Positions 24,250-37,307 of a DNA stretch of 64,000 nucleotides are shown here, one piece after another. The stretch's first letter is position 1, and each line of letters starts with the position of its first letter. The stretch spans positions 2,976,001 to 3,040,000 of the forward strand of contig NC_052481.1 in NCBI RefSeq assembly GCF_009730915.1, written 5' to 3'. This DNA comes from Dioscorea cayenensis subsp. rotundata. Taxonomy: Eukaryota; Streptophyta; Magnoliopsida; Dioscoreales; Dioscoreaceae. The position numbers and the translations under genes were made by a program. Below the pieces are notes generated by a model. The model made no database searches. It was not told the origin of the DNA and was given only the letters and a program-made list of their open reading frames with translations.

Positions 24250-25239
24250 AAGTGCAAGGATGCGTTAGTGCAAACGTCATGTATTTTTGGTCATCCTAAT
24301 TGTAGTAATTAATTTAATTTTTTTTATGACTATAATTTTCTTTCTGATTGAACCTTTTCAATTATGTAATATTAATTATTCTTTATGTTAATATTAATTG
24401 TTCTCCTCAATTTCCTCAAGCGATATTTGGCATTAGATTATTCCTTGTTTATATATAGTATCAATTTGAAACAATAATATTCAATAAAAATGCAATAACA
24501 TTTCACAATTATATTTTTTTTCTAATTACACATAGTTGTTTTTGTCTAAAACAATAAAATGATCATAACTTGAAAATTCTTATTCAAATTATAAAAATTG
24601 GCATATATTGAATAGTGAATATTATAATAGCCAAATTTCAACAGAATTTATAAAGTATATTTAAATTGTAAACTCATTAATTTTAATAGGACCCACAAAA
24701 CTTCACAAACTTAAAAATTGGCTATTCAAGATTAAAGAGAATAAAATTATAAATATAAACATAATCATCTTATAAAAAATGAATAAGAATGTATAAAACT
24801 ATTTTAGCAAATAATTTTTAGATATATTAGTTTAATGTTATTTAATTTAATAATAATACTTTAAAAAATCAATACTAAAAACAATAATAATAACGTTGAA
24901 CAATGATGAATGTATTAACCAATCCAAACAAGGATAGCACAAGCTGACATCCAAACAAAACACCAAAGATATATATAAAATTGTAAACACAATAACCAGA
25001 TGAGCAAATAAAACTAACTCTGTTCACTCTCATACATCACCAAGCATGATAGTCAAATGTATGATGCTCATCACCTGCATAGATGAATTACTTTGTTATA
25101 AAGTCAACAAGTCAGAAAATACGATAGCCATTTAACTGTATTTACGCTCACGTATTGAGTACCTTAACTCAATGCTCTCCATTAAACAGAGAAGAGTTCG
25201 AACCAAAGAACATGAGCAAAGATATTGATTAGAAGAAGT
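23595..25239. other. AT-rich spacer between BI-1 and Mago
   Basis: Contains the BI-1 promoter, an (ATT)n run at 24208-24250 and long AT-rich stretches. The last 200-300 bp should be the 3' end of the Mago gene. No gene, RNA or clear mobile element is seen. Confidence 0.5.
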
Positions 25240-27905
25240 TCAGGATTGGATGGGCTTGATCTTAAAGTGCAGCGAGATCAGGGAGAACACAAAGCACTTC
25301 AGGTCCTGTTGACAAAACATACATGTGTAAGCAACTAATCTTCAAGAAGGCTAGAAATTAATATAGTTAAAAACTAGTCGCGTAATCACATATTATTTGT
25401 GGAATATAATGCAAGAAATCTACATCTAGAGAGAAAACTCTGTGCTTTATCTCATTACTGTAATTGTTCATATTCGAAGAATTATGGCATGCCATCTATA
25501 AAATTTTTTACTTACATATATACCTTGTAACAAGTGATAGTTATCAACTAAAATCATTTGATGAAGGTTTTATCTACAATTTGAAGTGATTGCGTACTAA
25601 CATTGCCAATAATTTGTTTCATTAATGGTGCAACCCTATGAATTTTTTCTTTCCAATTTATTAAAAAAGAAAGTATGTGCAAGAAACAAGATATTATCCA
25701 GTTTTCCTGAAATTTAATAAGAAAAGTATCAGGCCTTCTAGTAATGTGTGAAAGTGAACAAGAGTTAGATAAGCAGCATATTGGAAACTAAACAAGTAAA
25801 TTTTCAAGATTATTTTTTATTCATTACAATTGAATTTCAAGACAGTAGTAACAAATTATTTAGACAATCAAACTAGAAAATCTGTTCAAAAGTTTATGCA
25901 CCACGCCGGCACCTAACAAAATTTAGTAAAAGGCCACTTATCACCACAAATGACCGATAACTCGGGGGATTATACATTAAATATTATTTCCAAGCAATCC
26001 AAATTTCTTAAAAGTACATCAGAAATAATCAACTGATGGAAATTTTAGCTGACAAATAACAGTCAAAATACGAGCCAAATATGAACATAAATAAGCTCCA
26101 GGTTAAATTTGCCAAAATGATTTCAAATGAACAAACCTGAACAAGGTAGTAGAATATGCGAAGTCCTTCTGGATCTTTGCTGCTCTGCACATCAACAAGG
26201 GATCCAATCTTGGAGGTGGTGAAGGAGATATGCTCATTGCCCATAACTATCTCCAGCTCTTGCCTACCAACCCTATCAGGTTCCGGCCAGTTATTGTCAT
26301 CTTCCTTCATTATCTAAAGTCCAACCAAATAAAGAAATTGCATCTTAATTACAAAATATACGGAGCATAAAGAAAGTTGCAAAAAGGCAAAAACATTCTT
26401 TAAAAAAAAACACCCACCCAACAATAATTAATGAGGTAACCAAAATCTGTAAAAGACAATTCAAGACGAACTAAATTCAACCCCAAATCAAGGAACCCAA
26501 GATAATGATTTTAACTTGAAATACATCATGAGTGAAAATTTTAAATCTAAAACCACGAAGAGCAGACCTTTATCAGAAATATATAGCTAGTAATTGTGGT
26601 GGTAACTAAATCAGCACAAAAAGTTGTGACTTCACCAGCATTATCAACAATTTATTAAACTCTACTCTCTACTTAGATTATTTGGCCAGTGAATATAACA
26701 CCATTACAAATTCCTTCCTTGCTTAATCTCATACCAAGTACAGTCAGAGAATAAGAACTGCAACATAATTCTAATTTCACACAAGTTCAACGGTCGTGGT
26801 CTTTCGTCTATATGTGAAAAAAATACATAGCATTGATGAATTCCCAGAATAAGATTACAATATGGATAAAACAAAGCCAAAATCAAACACATCTACATAC
26901 TGAAATTTCAAAGACTTGAACTGAAATGACAAAGAAAAGTAAAACAAAAGAGTCAATAAATGAGAAAGTTCAGAAACAACATCTTTCCTTTCTTCTTCTC
27001 ACCATAAAACATACCAAATCAAAACATAGGGTTTTGTAATTAATCCAATCAGCCAAGTGAATTCATATGGTCATCATATCTATAACCAAAATATTGAGAT
27101 TCAATATTTAAAGATAAATAGAAGCATATCAGACATCAAAAAAAAAAAATCTTTAACTAGAAAACCTATCATTTTCTCCATCTAATTTTGCCAAAAATAT
27201 TAAAAAACAAAGTTTTGGTCACAAAAACCCTAGTTCATGCCCTAAAAACATCAAATTCGGAAACAACAAGCAAATTTCTCACAAAAATGGATAAGACAAA
27301 GGATCAAAAGAACAATCAGCCAAGTGAGTTCATATGGTCATATCTATAACAGAAATATTGAGATTCAATATTTAAAGATAAATAGAAGCATATAAAACAT
27401 CAAAAAATCCTTAACTAGAAAACCTATCAATCCTATCACTAGTTTATATATTTTTCTCCATCTAATTTTGCCGAAATATTAAAAAACAAAATTTTGGTCA
27501 CTAAAACCCTAGTTCATGCCCTAAAAACATCAAATTCAGGAAGAACAAGCAAATTTCTCACAAAAAAAGAAACTAAGACAAAGGGTCAAAAGAACGAACA
27601 CCGATGATAACACCAAACCCTAGAAAAAAAAATCATAGATCTATAATCAGGAACCAACGATACACAACATCGAAGAGAGAGCAGACCTCGGAATCAGCGA
27701 TGATGCGACGGCACTCGCGGAGGACGGCGGGGGTGAGGAAGACCTCCTTGCGAATCATGGTGTCGTTCTTGTAGTTGGAGTTGTTGGCATAGCGGAGTTT
27801 CCCATCAGGGCGGAACTCGAACTCAAGGAACTCATGGCCGAACTTCCCCTTGTGCCCTACGTAGTATCGCAAGTAGAACTCCTCTTGATCGCCGTTGTTC
27901 GCCAT
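25240..27905 (-). CDS. MAGO: Mago nashi, exon-junction complex core
   Basis: Three exons fit exactly: 27905-27687 (73 codons), 26313-26137 (59) and 25305-25240 (21 plus stop), all phase 0, giving 153 residues. Mago pairs with Y14 (RBM8A) and sits on spliced mRNA in the exon-junction complex, acting in mRNA export, location and quality control. The protein is almost invariant in eukaryotes: [72 protein letters not shown], and the end [19 protein letters not shown]. The start follows a GCC-repeat and a (CT)n leader; an in-frame upstream ATG at 27959 would only add a low-complexity RERE/Ala leader. Intron 1 (26314-27686) holds a tandem duplication. Confidence 0.97.
27046..27595. repeat. 267-bp tandem duplication in Mago intron 1
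   Basis: Two adjoining copies start with CAATCAGCCAAGTGA at 27046 and at 27313. They stay closely alike through TATTGAGATTCAATATTTAA, AACCCTAGTTCATGCCC and AGACAAAGGRTCAAAAGAAC. Small insertions separate them, including about 22 bp near 27430. It lies directly upstream of exon 1's donor on the intron side. Confidence 0.8.
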
Positions 27906-27929
27906 TGACGCCGCCGCCACCGCCGCCGA

Positions 27930-27953
27930 GCTCTCTCTCTCTCTCTCTCTCTT
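27930..27953 (-). promoter_or_regulatory. (GA)n tract in the Mago 5' leader
   Basis: CT on the plus strand is GA on the coding strand. It ends about 25 bp upstream of the Mago ATG, the same arrangement as in the cyclin gene. Confidence 0.45.
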
Positions 27954-29327
27954 TCGCAAATGCTCTTCGTGATATCGACTATCAAGAACACTGGGCTACG
28001 ATCTTATTACACGTGTAATTTGAGATCTGTGCAAACCATTTTAAAAAATAAACAATAAAAAATAAAATTTTATTTATTTTTTCTTAGTAGAAATAATTAC
28101 AATTTTCTTAATTTACTTCTTTTTTAATCTGTCAAATAGTAAAATAAAACTCATTTTTCTCCTTTTTGTAATAAATAATTTTAATAAAAATTAGAGAAAA
28201 GTTATGTGTTAAAATCTTGTGTTTGAATTTGAGTGTACTATGTTTAGACTTTGGATTTTTTTTATTTTTTTATTTTTAAATAAATGTGAATGGAAGCTTC
28301 AGCATTAAATTGGAAGGAAATGAAATCTGAGCTTTTCAGTTGAGAGAAATATAAATTGCCATTCTTCTATTATTCTAGTGGTAATTTACTAACATTTTTT
28401 AAATAAGTAGTTTGAGTGGTTGTTGAAACTATTAAATGTTATTTTTAAGTCATTTTAAATGTTTAATTTAAGTACTAAAATTAAATTATTATGTATAAAT
28501 GACTACCTTTATTAAATGGAAAAAAATATATAAATATATAACTAATTGCAAATAATTAAAACAATTTTCCAACTCCTATATATAATTAAGTATGGAAAGA
28601 GATACTCATTTAATTTCCTTTTTTAATTGTTCTTGATCAATGAAATATAATAGGATGCCAATATTTTTATCAAGACTATATACATATATTGTATTGGTTT
28701 TTTGTATGATACATAATGTATTTGCCATAATTACTTAAGTAGAATACTTTTCATGTTAAATTACATTCTTTTTAATTTTGACTTTAGTTGTGTATTCTCA
28801 ATTACTAATTGGAAATAATCTATTTCATACTCATTCAAAATTTCCCATTTCTGTTTTTCTTAACAAATATTTACCAAAGTCCTCCAAGTCCTTTTTATTT
28901 TATTTAAATAATGAATTCAATCAATATCGAAAGGGATTTATGATGGATGTAGACTCATATCTAATGAATTCCCAAGACCAAATCCACCAAAATTTAATTA
29001 GCCACACAAAAGTCAACAAGATAACAAATAAAGCCAATTACACAACCAATAAAAAAAATTAGGTGATTAAGGAAATTAAAAACTAATAATAATAACAAAT
29101 ATTTATTTCTCAACTAATTTTCAAAACATCAAACTCATTCCTCAATGAAGGGCATTTTATTAGCAAAATATAACATCAAATACAGAATATAACAATGGGT
29201 GTAGACTCTATACCCTCCAATTTCTAACCAAACACAAACTCATCTAAATAACAAATAAAGCCAATAATACCACAACATATTACAAACAATAATTAAAATA
29301 AAATAAAAAAACAGCATTGCCTCTTCC
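27954..29327. other. AT-rich spacer between Mago and phytocyanin
   Basis: Mago promoter side, then AT-rich DNA. Near the right end two stretches resemble each other (about 28940-29060 and 29190-29290, sharing GATGTAGACTC/GTGTAGACTC and ATAACAAATAAAGCCAAT), an old local duplication in the 3' side of the phytocyanin gene. The open frame at 28778-29062 looks like chance. Confidence 0.45.
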
Positions 29328-30396
29328 CTAAGCAATTAGTCCAACACACAACACCAATAAACCAAAGAAAAGTGTACTTATTTTACAAGGACTCATGTTG
29401 ATTGCACCATTTGAAGGAGGAGGAGGAGGAGGTGGTGGTGATTGGCTTGACGGGCCATTTGCCGGAGAGCCACCGGAAGGCGGTGGTGGTGATGATGATG
29501 ATGGTGGTGAAGGACTACCACTAGGCGGAGTAGAAGTCGAGCCCGATACCGAAACTTCTAGTTTCATTCCTTTTGAACAATGATCACTAAAACTACAAAT
29601 GAAATACCTAGAACCAGTTGTATTTAAAGCAATAATTGTATTTCCATCATTGTAAGTCTTAATAATATTATTTTTTGAACAACTACCATAATCGGCTTTA
29701 TTCACTTCGGCCACATCATGACTCGCGCTGCTGTATATGAATACTGAAAACATAAAAAAAAAAGTTAATAATAATTATGGATATACACATAAATAGTGTT
29801 CATAAATAAACCAAAATTGATTGGGTTTGGATTGAGCTCGAACTTAAAATTAGCACAAAAAAAGTTTTTAGTTTTTAGTACACTAGCTTGATTCTAATTT
29901 CAAAAACTTAAGCCCATCTTGATTGAGTTTGAAATTAAAATTAAATTAAATTATTTTCAAGAATTCAAATAACTTGATTTTTCTTTCAAACTAAAAATTG
30001 ATTTACAGTTTTATTTTTATGTTGAATGATATATATTATGTAATATATTTATATATTTTGAGCTATTGATTGAGCTTTACTCTCCTTGCCATTAATTTTG
30101 AGCTTGAGCTTGAAACCTAGCTTTAATTTGATTTGAAAATTTAATATTTTGAATTGCACTTACTCACTCTTAAAAAAATTTACAAAATTAACAACCACAT
30201 ATAAATCACAATAACATCAAGAAAGAAACAACTAACCAAGATTATCTCCAACTTTGAAGGTTTTGCCTGATAGCCATGTAGAATAATTTACACCAAGATT
30301 CCATTGTTGGCTATCACCAACAGTATAGTTGGTAGCTAGGGCCGGAGCGGCTACTAAGAGAAGGAGGAGGGCCAAAAATGGTGTGATTCCGGCCAT
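29328..30396 (-). CDS. Phytocyanin (uclacyanin-like blue copper protein)
   Basis: Two exons, 30396-30237 and 29743-29328, join in phase to 191 residues. Parts in order: signal peptide 1-22 (LALLLLLVAAPALA), plastocyanin-like domain about 23-120, Pro/Ser/Gly-rich arabinogalactan-type region, and a hydrophobic GPI-anchor tail (LFFGLLVLCVGLIA). The copper ligands are all visible: His in SSASHDVAEV, Cys in YFICSF, His in SDHCSKG and Met in KGMKL. That Met marks the uclacyanin class rather than stellacyanins (Gln) or early-nodulin-like proteins that lost the ligands. The intron position after VGDNL is typical. It should be an outer-face plasma-membrane or apoplast redox protein; its partner is unknown. 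Confidence 0.93.
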
Positions 30397-31417
30397 GAGA
30401 AATTAAGTTAGAGCTTGAGGATGTGTAGGAAATGAGCAACTAATGCTTGTTATATATAGACAAAAATTAAAAAGCATGGTGATTATGCTTTTCAATTAAA
30501 AGTTGAGTTCATTCATTTGTCTTGTGTTGACTAGTCATAGGCGGCCTACCTAAACTGTTGGATTTTTTTTTTTAATCATTTTATAACTAGCCACCTACTT
30601 TGTAAGTTTTGACTCAATCTAAATTTATTTTTTTTATTTGAAAATCTTTGAATGATATTACTGAAATCTTTTAAATTATTAAAAAAAAAACATAGACAAG
30701 TCATGGGTTACATGTGTGGACATTATTATTATAATACAATTGTATCCTTAGTGAACGTGAGTTGAAATTTGAACCCATTTCTCAATAGAATATGAACATT
30801 TTACATTGAGAACTTTACACTGATTAATTAAAAACCATCGGACTCACATATAATGTTTGAGATTATTCTATCATTTAAAAAAAGTATAAATGATGTATTA
30901 ATTATAGTAAATAACAATAATAAATTTATCATTATTATTAAAGTTAAAAAAATTTCTCAATTATAATAAAAGAAATTTCCCATTAAATAAATAATTTCAA
31001 ATAATTATTTTTTTTTAAATCTCGAATCAAACCCCCACATAAATTGATGTGTTATTATTTTTAATAAACATAGCATTTATTTGTGAAGTAACCATACAAT
31101 ACAAACGAGTTTCATGAATTTTTTTCATGGGAATTGACTTGTTAATGACTTGAACAATTAAAAAAAATAAAAATAATGAAATTGGAGTTTCGGCGTTAAT
31201 TTTGATTGGATTAGAAACCATGGTTAGGTATTGACTTGATCAATCAAGTCTCTTCTATTATTTATTTATTTATTTATTTATTGTTAGGTTAATACGTGTG
31301 GACCCAGAAACATTTTGTCCAAAAACAATACCTGCCCCCTTTTTCCATGTCCATTTTTTTTTTTGTCTATTTCCTTTAGATTTTATTTAAAGGAACATAA
31401 ATAAGTCGATGGAAGTA
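30397..31417. other. AT-rich spacer upstream of phytocyanin
   Basis: Promoter of the phytocyanin gene (TATATATA at about 30450) followed by AT-rich DNA with short poly-A/T runs and a TTTA repeat near 31258. No gene is supported. Confidence 0.45.
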
Positions 31418-32127
31418 TGGGGTTGTTTGGTTAGCGGTAACGTAAAAACATTACTAGGAATTAGACAGTAATTTGAATATATTACTATGTTTGATTACTG
31501 CCAATGCTAACACTAATATAATATTACCAACAGCAAAATATTATCAAATAAATCAATAATGACATTATCACTAAAATAGGTATCCATTAAGATTACCAGA
31601 TTGGTAGTAATCCAACATAATTTTTTTTCCCAAATTTGCCCACACCCTTTCAATATAATTTTTTTCATTCTTTCTTCAAAAAAAACAAGAGTATTTTGGG
31701 AATATCTTAAAAAATTAGTATTTCCTATTATCATTAATAATTTTACATTGAAAATTTTATTTTATTTTAACTTTCAATTTGCTTAAAATTTTCGATACAA
31801 GGGCATTTTTGGAAAATATGCAAAAAATTAATTTTTGGTATTATAATTTAATTATTTTTATCTAAAACTTTATTTTACTTTAAATATAAAATTTTCTCAA
31901 AATTTTAACTATAGGGATATTTTGAAAATTTTAAAGCATTACTAAGTTGTGATTACTTTAGTTAACCAAATATAGTAACGAAAGATTACCAGTAATACGA
32001 GTTCTTAATTAAAAATGGTTATCATAAATTAGTACAACATTCTTGGCATGTAATATTCTCAATTTTATTTTAATAGTACTCTTATTATCGTGGTAATATA
32101 TCATTACTATCAACTAAATAACCGCTA
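31418..32127. mobile_element. MITE-like element with inverted ends
   Basis: The left end GGGGTTGTTTGGTTAGCGGTAA pairs imperfectly with the complement of the right end, GCGGTTATTTAGTTGATAGTAA. AT-rich inside, with no coding capacity. The end sequence is like the Harbinger-type ends elsewhere in the window, but a clean TTA duplication is not seen, so it is an older or different relative. Confidence 0.5.
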
Positions 32128-32307
32128 GATATGATGTATGTTATTTCATAAATAAATTATATATTTTTATATGTAATTTGTTGTAACTCTGCTATATACT
32201 TGGGAAAATATTTTACATCAAAGCTTGAATTTGGTGTAATTCAACTCAAATTCAAATTTCGCTAGAGTTGAATTTAGTAAATTGGGTTTATATTTTCTAA
32301 CTATTTA

Positions 32308-32309
<2 letters not shown>

Positions 32310-32359
<50 letters not shown>

Positions 32360-32360
32360 T
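32310..32360. repeat. (ATT)n microsatellite
   Basis: Long pure ATT run, followed by ATGTGGATAAGTCATG, a phrase that returns in similar form near 34353-34370. Confidence 0.9.
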
Positions 32361-32655
32361 TATATGCAAATGTGGATAAGTCATGTATAAGTGTGCGTGC
32401 TCAATTTGTGGGAAAGAATTCCCTTGATTTTTTGCATGCGCATAAGGATCGGTGCCAACAGGCTAAGATGTGATTGGTATTTAATTTATTTTTTATAAAA
32501 AAATTAAAAAGAAAGATAATATATGCTTAAACAACCTCAAATCTTCCTCATTTATATTCATGACATTACGCTTTAGATTTAATTTAACAAAAATTATTAT
32601 TAATCTTTCTTACTTGTATTTATGCCATTAAACTTTAGATTTAATTTAACAAAAA

Positions 32656-32707
<52 letters not shown>
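32656..32707. repeat. (ATT)n microsatellite
   Basis: Second long ATT run, 0.3 kb after the first. Both are preceded by similar AGATTTAATTTAAC-type sequence (32573 and 32635 regions), suggesting a local duplication. Confidence 0.85.
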
Positions 32708-32709
<2 letters not shown>

Positions 32710-32967
32710 AAATGCGATGTTAATTATGGGCATGCGCATTCCACATTCAGAGACTTAATATCATTACATTTCAGAGTAGGCCAATGGCGTTGATCTATGC
32801 CATTATGTTGTAGATTTAGTTTTTTAAAATTATTAAGACAAAAAAATACTTTGCACTTTTCACTTCATTCATCAAAATATATATATAGATAGTGTTCTCT
32901 AGGGACTAGGGACATTCACAGAACGTACATAGAGAATTTGTAAACATACCTGGAGAATATAAAGGAA

Positions 32968-32998
<31 letters not shown>

Positions 32999-33156
32999 TT
33001 GAGAGGAGAGAGATAAAGATAGTTTGGTTGGTGAACAGTGCCCAACCATGGTACTTCTCTCAATCGGATTGGTTGCTGAATCGTTGTATTGAAATTCAAT
33101 GGCCCAAAGTAACGTTCATAGATTACAAATCTATGAACATGAGTAGAGGATCGAAG

Positions 33157-33198
<42 letters not shown>

Positions 33199-34656
33199 GA
33201 ACATTTAATCTATAGTTTTATAAAATTTATAATTTAATTTTGTCATAAGAAGCATATAAGTTTGTGAGGACAATTACCCACTTTTATGGGTGCATGAAAT
33301 GAATATTTTCCATTAGAAAACTTTATTTATTTATTTATTTTTGAATGTTTTGGGCATAGTTCTCAGACCCAACTCCCAACTCGGGTATTGACCTAGTAGA
33401 GGCTCTAGGTCTCGGGTCAATTAGTTCAATCGTTGAGATCATTCGGGTCAATGGGTTAGAAATATTTTAAAATATTATTTTATTATTATTAATTGTATAA
33501 TGATATATAATAATATTCATGAATTTTTTGTTATCAAATAAATGATTTAATGGAAAAAATAAAAAAAATAATTGTTAATCTCTTATTTGGAAGAGTAGAA
33601 AAGGGTAACAAAACTCAAATTTGACAAATTTATATATATGCCATTCAACTTATTAGAAAAAATCAAAATATCAAAGGGTGAAAATGTTATTTAAAAAAAA
33701 AACATTAACCTGACCGGATTATAGGAACCTTGTCGAGTCATTTGGTTTGACCAGGTCAAAGCGGGGCAAGCCGGTTTAAGCAATTGGTCACTGGGCTAAT
33801 CCGAGTTTAATAATATGGTTTTGGATACCTAACGTCTATCCTCCTCTTTTTGTTTGTTTTTTTTTGTTTAAGGCAGTTTTTCTCATCGGAGAATACTATT
33901 TTAAAACTTTTTTTTTTTGCAAAATTGTGAAATTAATTTGAATTATCTAAAAAATATTTTTTAAATTTGATGTAATTTCATCTAAATAAAATTTTTAATT
34001 ATTAATTAAATTGTTAAAACAAAAATTGATAGATGTTTTAGATAAGTTCACCCGAAATAATCAAGTATATTTTTTTTTATATTTTAAAATCCCAACAATC
34101 TTATTTTTATTACAAGAAAAATAAAAAAAAATTATTTTGTCCAACTCACTTGCAAAAATATTAACTTTTTTTAACAAAATTTATTGATATTTATTAAAAA
34201 TAAATTTTAACATATATATATATATATATATATACACTCATGTCTGAAAACATTCATATACTAATATAATTTTTTTTTTTCAAATATGGATAACCTTACA
34301 CACATGTCTGAAAACATTCATATACTAATATAAATTTTTTTGTTTATAAATATGGATAAGTCATATGTCAGGGTTTGACCTTAGTTCTGGTCCGCATGGA
34401 TGAAGTTGGCCACTAATATAAATTTTCATACAAATCTAAAATTAATTGTCCTCAAAATACCATAAATTAAGATCCAAATATTATTACCTTTCTTTCCAAA
34501 AAAAAAAAAAATAAAACAAATAAAACATCCAATGAAGCTCCAATATCCACCAAATGCTAACAATCCCAAGAAAGCATTAAACTACACCAATAAACAAGAA
34601 CAAATCAAAAAGAAGAAGAAGATGAAGATGAAGATGACATGATGAAATGATTAAAA
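32708..34656. other. AT-rich spacer with simple repeats
   Basis: Holds (GA)n at 32971-32998, (TA)n at 33160-33196, a decayed inverted-repeat segment at 33358-33835, (TA)n at 34212-34234 and a 70-bp direct duplication (CATGTCTGAAAACATTCATA at about 34239 and 34302). No gene is supported. The last 100 bp should be the 3' untranslated region of the OVATE gene. Confidence 0.5.
33358..33835. mobile_element. Decayed GGGTCAA-type foldback repeat
   Basis: Left words GACCCAACTCCCAACTCGGG and CGGGTCAATGGGTTAG face right words CTGACCGGATTATAGG, TTTGACCAGGTCAAAG and GCCGGTTTAAGC. They are partly complementary across an AT-rich centre. This looks like a worn non-autonomous element. No duplication or family can be assigned. 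Confidence 0.3.
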
Positions 34657-35158
34657 TCAAGAGTCTTGAGCAGAGAGTTGAAGAATCAAGTCCATGAAAG
34701 CAATCAAAATGATCCTATGATTTCTCTTCTCATTGAGCTTCATATAACAATTAAGAAGTTCAAGCAAATGTGGCCAATGATCTCTCAGTTTGTGATCTTC
34801 CACCATTGCCTCCATTGAGCTCCTGAAATCCCAATATGGATCATCTGAACACAATGCCATTGTTACACTAGCACTTGTGCTCTTCTCTATTATTGATTTG
34901 GAACTGCTTGGCAAGAAGAAAAACCTCTGAGAAACCTCACCTGCATCAACATTAAGATTATTGAGTTGTTGTTTTGATCCCACTTCCTCAAGTGATGAAA
35001 AATATTCTGAAACTGATGAAACTGAGTTGCGTGTGTTGTTTGCTTCAGTTAAGAGTTCATGGAATGAGGAACATGAATGGAAGTCATCACAAACACTAGA
35101 AGTGCATGAAAAGAATTCAGAAACTGATGATGAACTGGACTTCCCAATCTCACTTCCA

Positions 35159-35192
<34 letters not shown>

Positions 35193-35406
35193 GTACTTCT
35201 TGAATGGTTTCAGCTTTGAAACATGCTTCTTTGGAGATGGAAGTAGGAAAGTTGGAAGTGGGAATCTCTTTGACTTCTTCTACTTCTTCTTCTTTGACTT
35301 CTTCTGGGGTTCTGAATGAATGAGTGTTAGAGCTTTTGGATTTGTGAATGAAGAAGGGGAGTTTAGGCTTGATGAACTTTGAGAGAAATCTTCTTGTTTT
35401 TCCCAT
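34657..35406 (-). CDS. OVATE family protein
   Basis: Single exon, 249 residues. OVATE proteins are plant transcription repressors that bind TALE homeodomain proteins and TRM proteins and shape organs. The N-terminus MGKTRRFLSKFIKPKLPFF is basic. The middle is Ser- and Glu-rich with a pure Glu run. The C-terminal OVATE domain (about residues 180-245) reads SDDPYWDFRSSMEAMVEDH, HLLELLNCYMKLNEKRNH and IILIAFMDLIL, all conserved. A single exon is typical for the family. The subgroup (OFP13-16-like) is a guess from the short domain-final tail. Divergent from the PLAC8 gene, with 479 bp between start codons. Confidence 0.93.
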
Positions 35407-35885
35407 CTCTCTCTGATCACAAATTATGAAATTAGAGGAAGAGAGGATGATTTAATAAAGAAAAGGACTTCTTTCTTGTTTGAAGATTTAAATTTCAGTT
35501 TCCAAAAAGATAAGCTTGGTCACTAACTTGTTTATAAAATCATAACCATAAATTATGAATTTAAAGCATTAATTGTTAATTATTAGCATCTTAATACCAA
35601 CGTTATTTGAAATTACTTAATTAATGGGAAGGCTTTAAAATGCAAAGTTTGGAAACAAATCTAACTCCAACTTGTTTATGAAATCATAACTATAAAATAT
35701 ATAAAAGCATATTAATTTTTAATTAATTAACATCTTAATAATAATAATAATTGAAATTACTTAATTAAGGGAAAGGCTAACCGCAAGCTGCTCTTTCGGA
35801 TCTCTCATGTAATGCTTTCCATTGTTTCATTGTTTTGAGATCCAAATCCTATCAAAACTTTATTTTATATATATGATCATTAATC
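35407..35885. promoter_or_regulatory. Shared upstream region of the OVATE and PLAC8 genes
   Basis: 479 bp between two start codons on opposite strands, so both promoters must lie here. It contains two similar stretches, AACTTGTTTATRAAATCATAAC at about 35526 and 35670, each followed by an ATTAATTNTTAATT phrase, an old duplication of about 145 bp. No clear TATA position can be assigned. Confidence 0.5.
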
Positions 35886-36833
35886 ATGGCAGAAGAGAAA
35901 GCTTCAAGGTATGTACAAATAATCAAAGAACAAGATGAACCTTTGGAGACAATTCAACCAGGAGAACTCAATCAACCTATTGAAGTCCCTCAGGTTAGTG
36001 TTTATATATATATATATATATATATATTCAAAATGTTTTAATTAATGATCCTGTGAAGTTATTTGTTTATGAATTCATGCAGCTGTTTGTGTGTGTGTAT
36101 GTATATATACATGTTCTGAATGTTCTAAGGATCATATGTACACAGGCATAATTAGAAGTTCTAATGATAATACATACATTTACTGATTTACATGTGTGTT
36201 TGTTCTAAGTGTTCTAATGAATATATCATAAGAATTTGTTTGTGTTTGAATATTATTCATGGATGTGTATATATATATATATATTTGTGTATACATAGTT
36301 GGAGGTGAGAAGATGCCATGAGTGTGGACAACCATTGCCGGAGAGCTACGAACCACCGGCCGATGAACCTTGGTCCACCGGAATCTTCGCTTGCGCTGAT
36401 GATCCAGATTCTTGTAACTTGATCATTCATTCACCATTCTTTAATTTATTATTATTATTTTTTTTTATGATATCTAATTTATACACACATGATTTTCAGG
36501 TTGGAGTGGATTATTTTGTCCTTGTGTGTTGTTTGGTAGAAATGCAGAGAAACTTGATGATGATGATGGTGATGGTCATGATGATGATAATAAGAAAAAA
36601 AATGGGATTAGAAGGTGGAGAAAAGCATGCATATGCCATGCAATATTTATAGAAGGAGGGATTGCATTGGGGGCATTTGTGACATTTTGTCATGGGATTG
36701 ATCCAAGAACTTCATTTCTGATTTGTGAGGGCTTGTTCTTTGGTTGGTGGCTTTGTGGAATTTATACTGGTTCTTACAGACAATCTTTGCAGAGAAAATT
36801 CCATCTGAAGGTCTGTTTATAATTTTACTTTTC

Positions 36834-36867
<34 letters not shown>

Positions 36868-37022
36868 CATCATATGCAATTAATCATAAATAATAAAAAA
36901 TAAGAGATATTGATAATGATAGGTTGAATTGAAATTTAGAAAAAATAAAAAATAAAGCTAAGAGGACACGACCTTGAGGGGGCAGATTTTCAATCTGTAA
37001 ACATTTTAAATGATGTGCCCTC

Positions 37023-37078
<56 letters not shown>

Positions 37079-37276
37079 GTGGTTTATTTTTATGAGGATT
37101 ATGATTATTTTTTTTAATTTTTATTACTTTAAAATTTTTAGAAAAAAATGGTTTATCGAATATGTGAAAAGAAAAACAGACAAAGTGGTTTATTCTTATC
37201 ATTATTATTTATTTATAAGTATATATATATTGACCAAAAAATTAATTAAAAATATAAATAAAAATAAAACTTTCAT

Positions 37277-37307
<31 letters not shown>

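Noticed and set aside
29395-29583. Glycine-rich plus-strand frame
   Set aside because: Complement of the Pro/Ser-rich tail of the phytocyanin gene.
34961-35203. Ser-rich plus-strand frame
   Set aside because: Complement of the Glu/Ser-rich middle of the OVATE gene.
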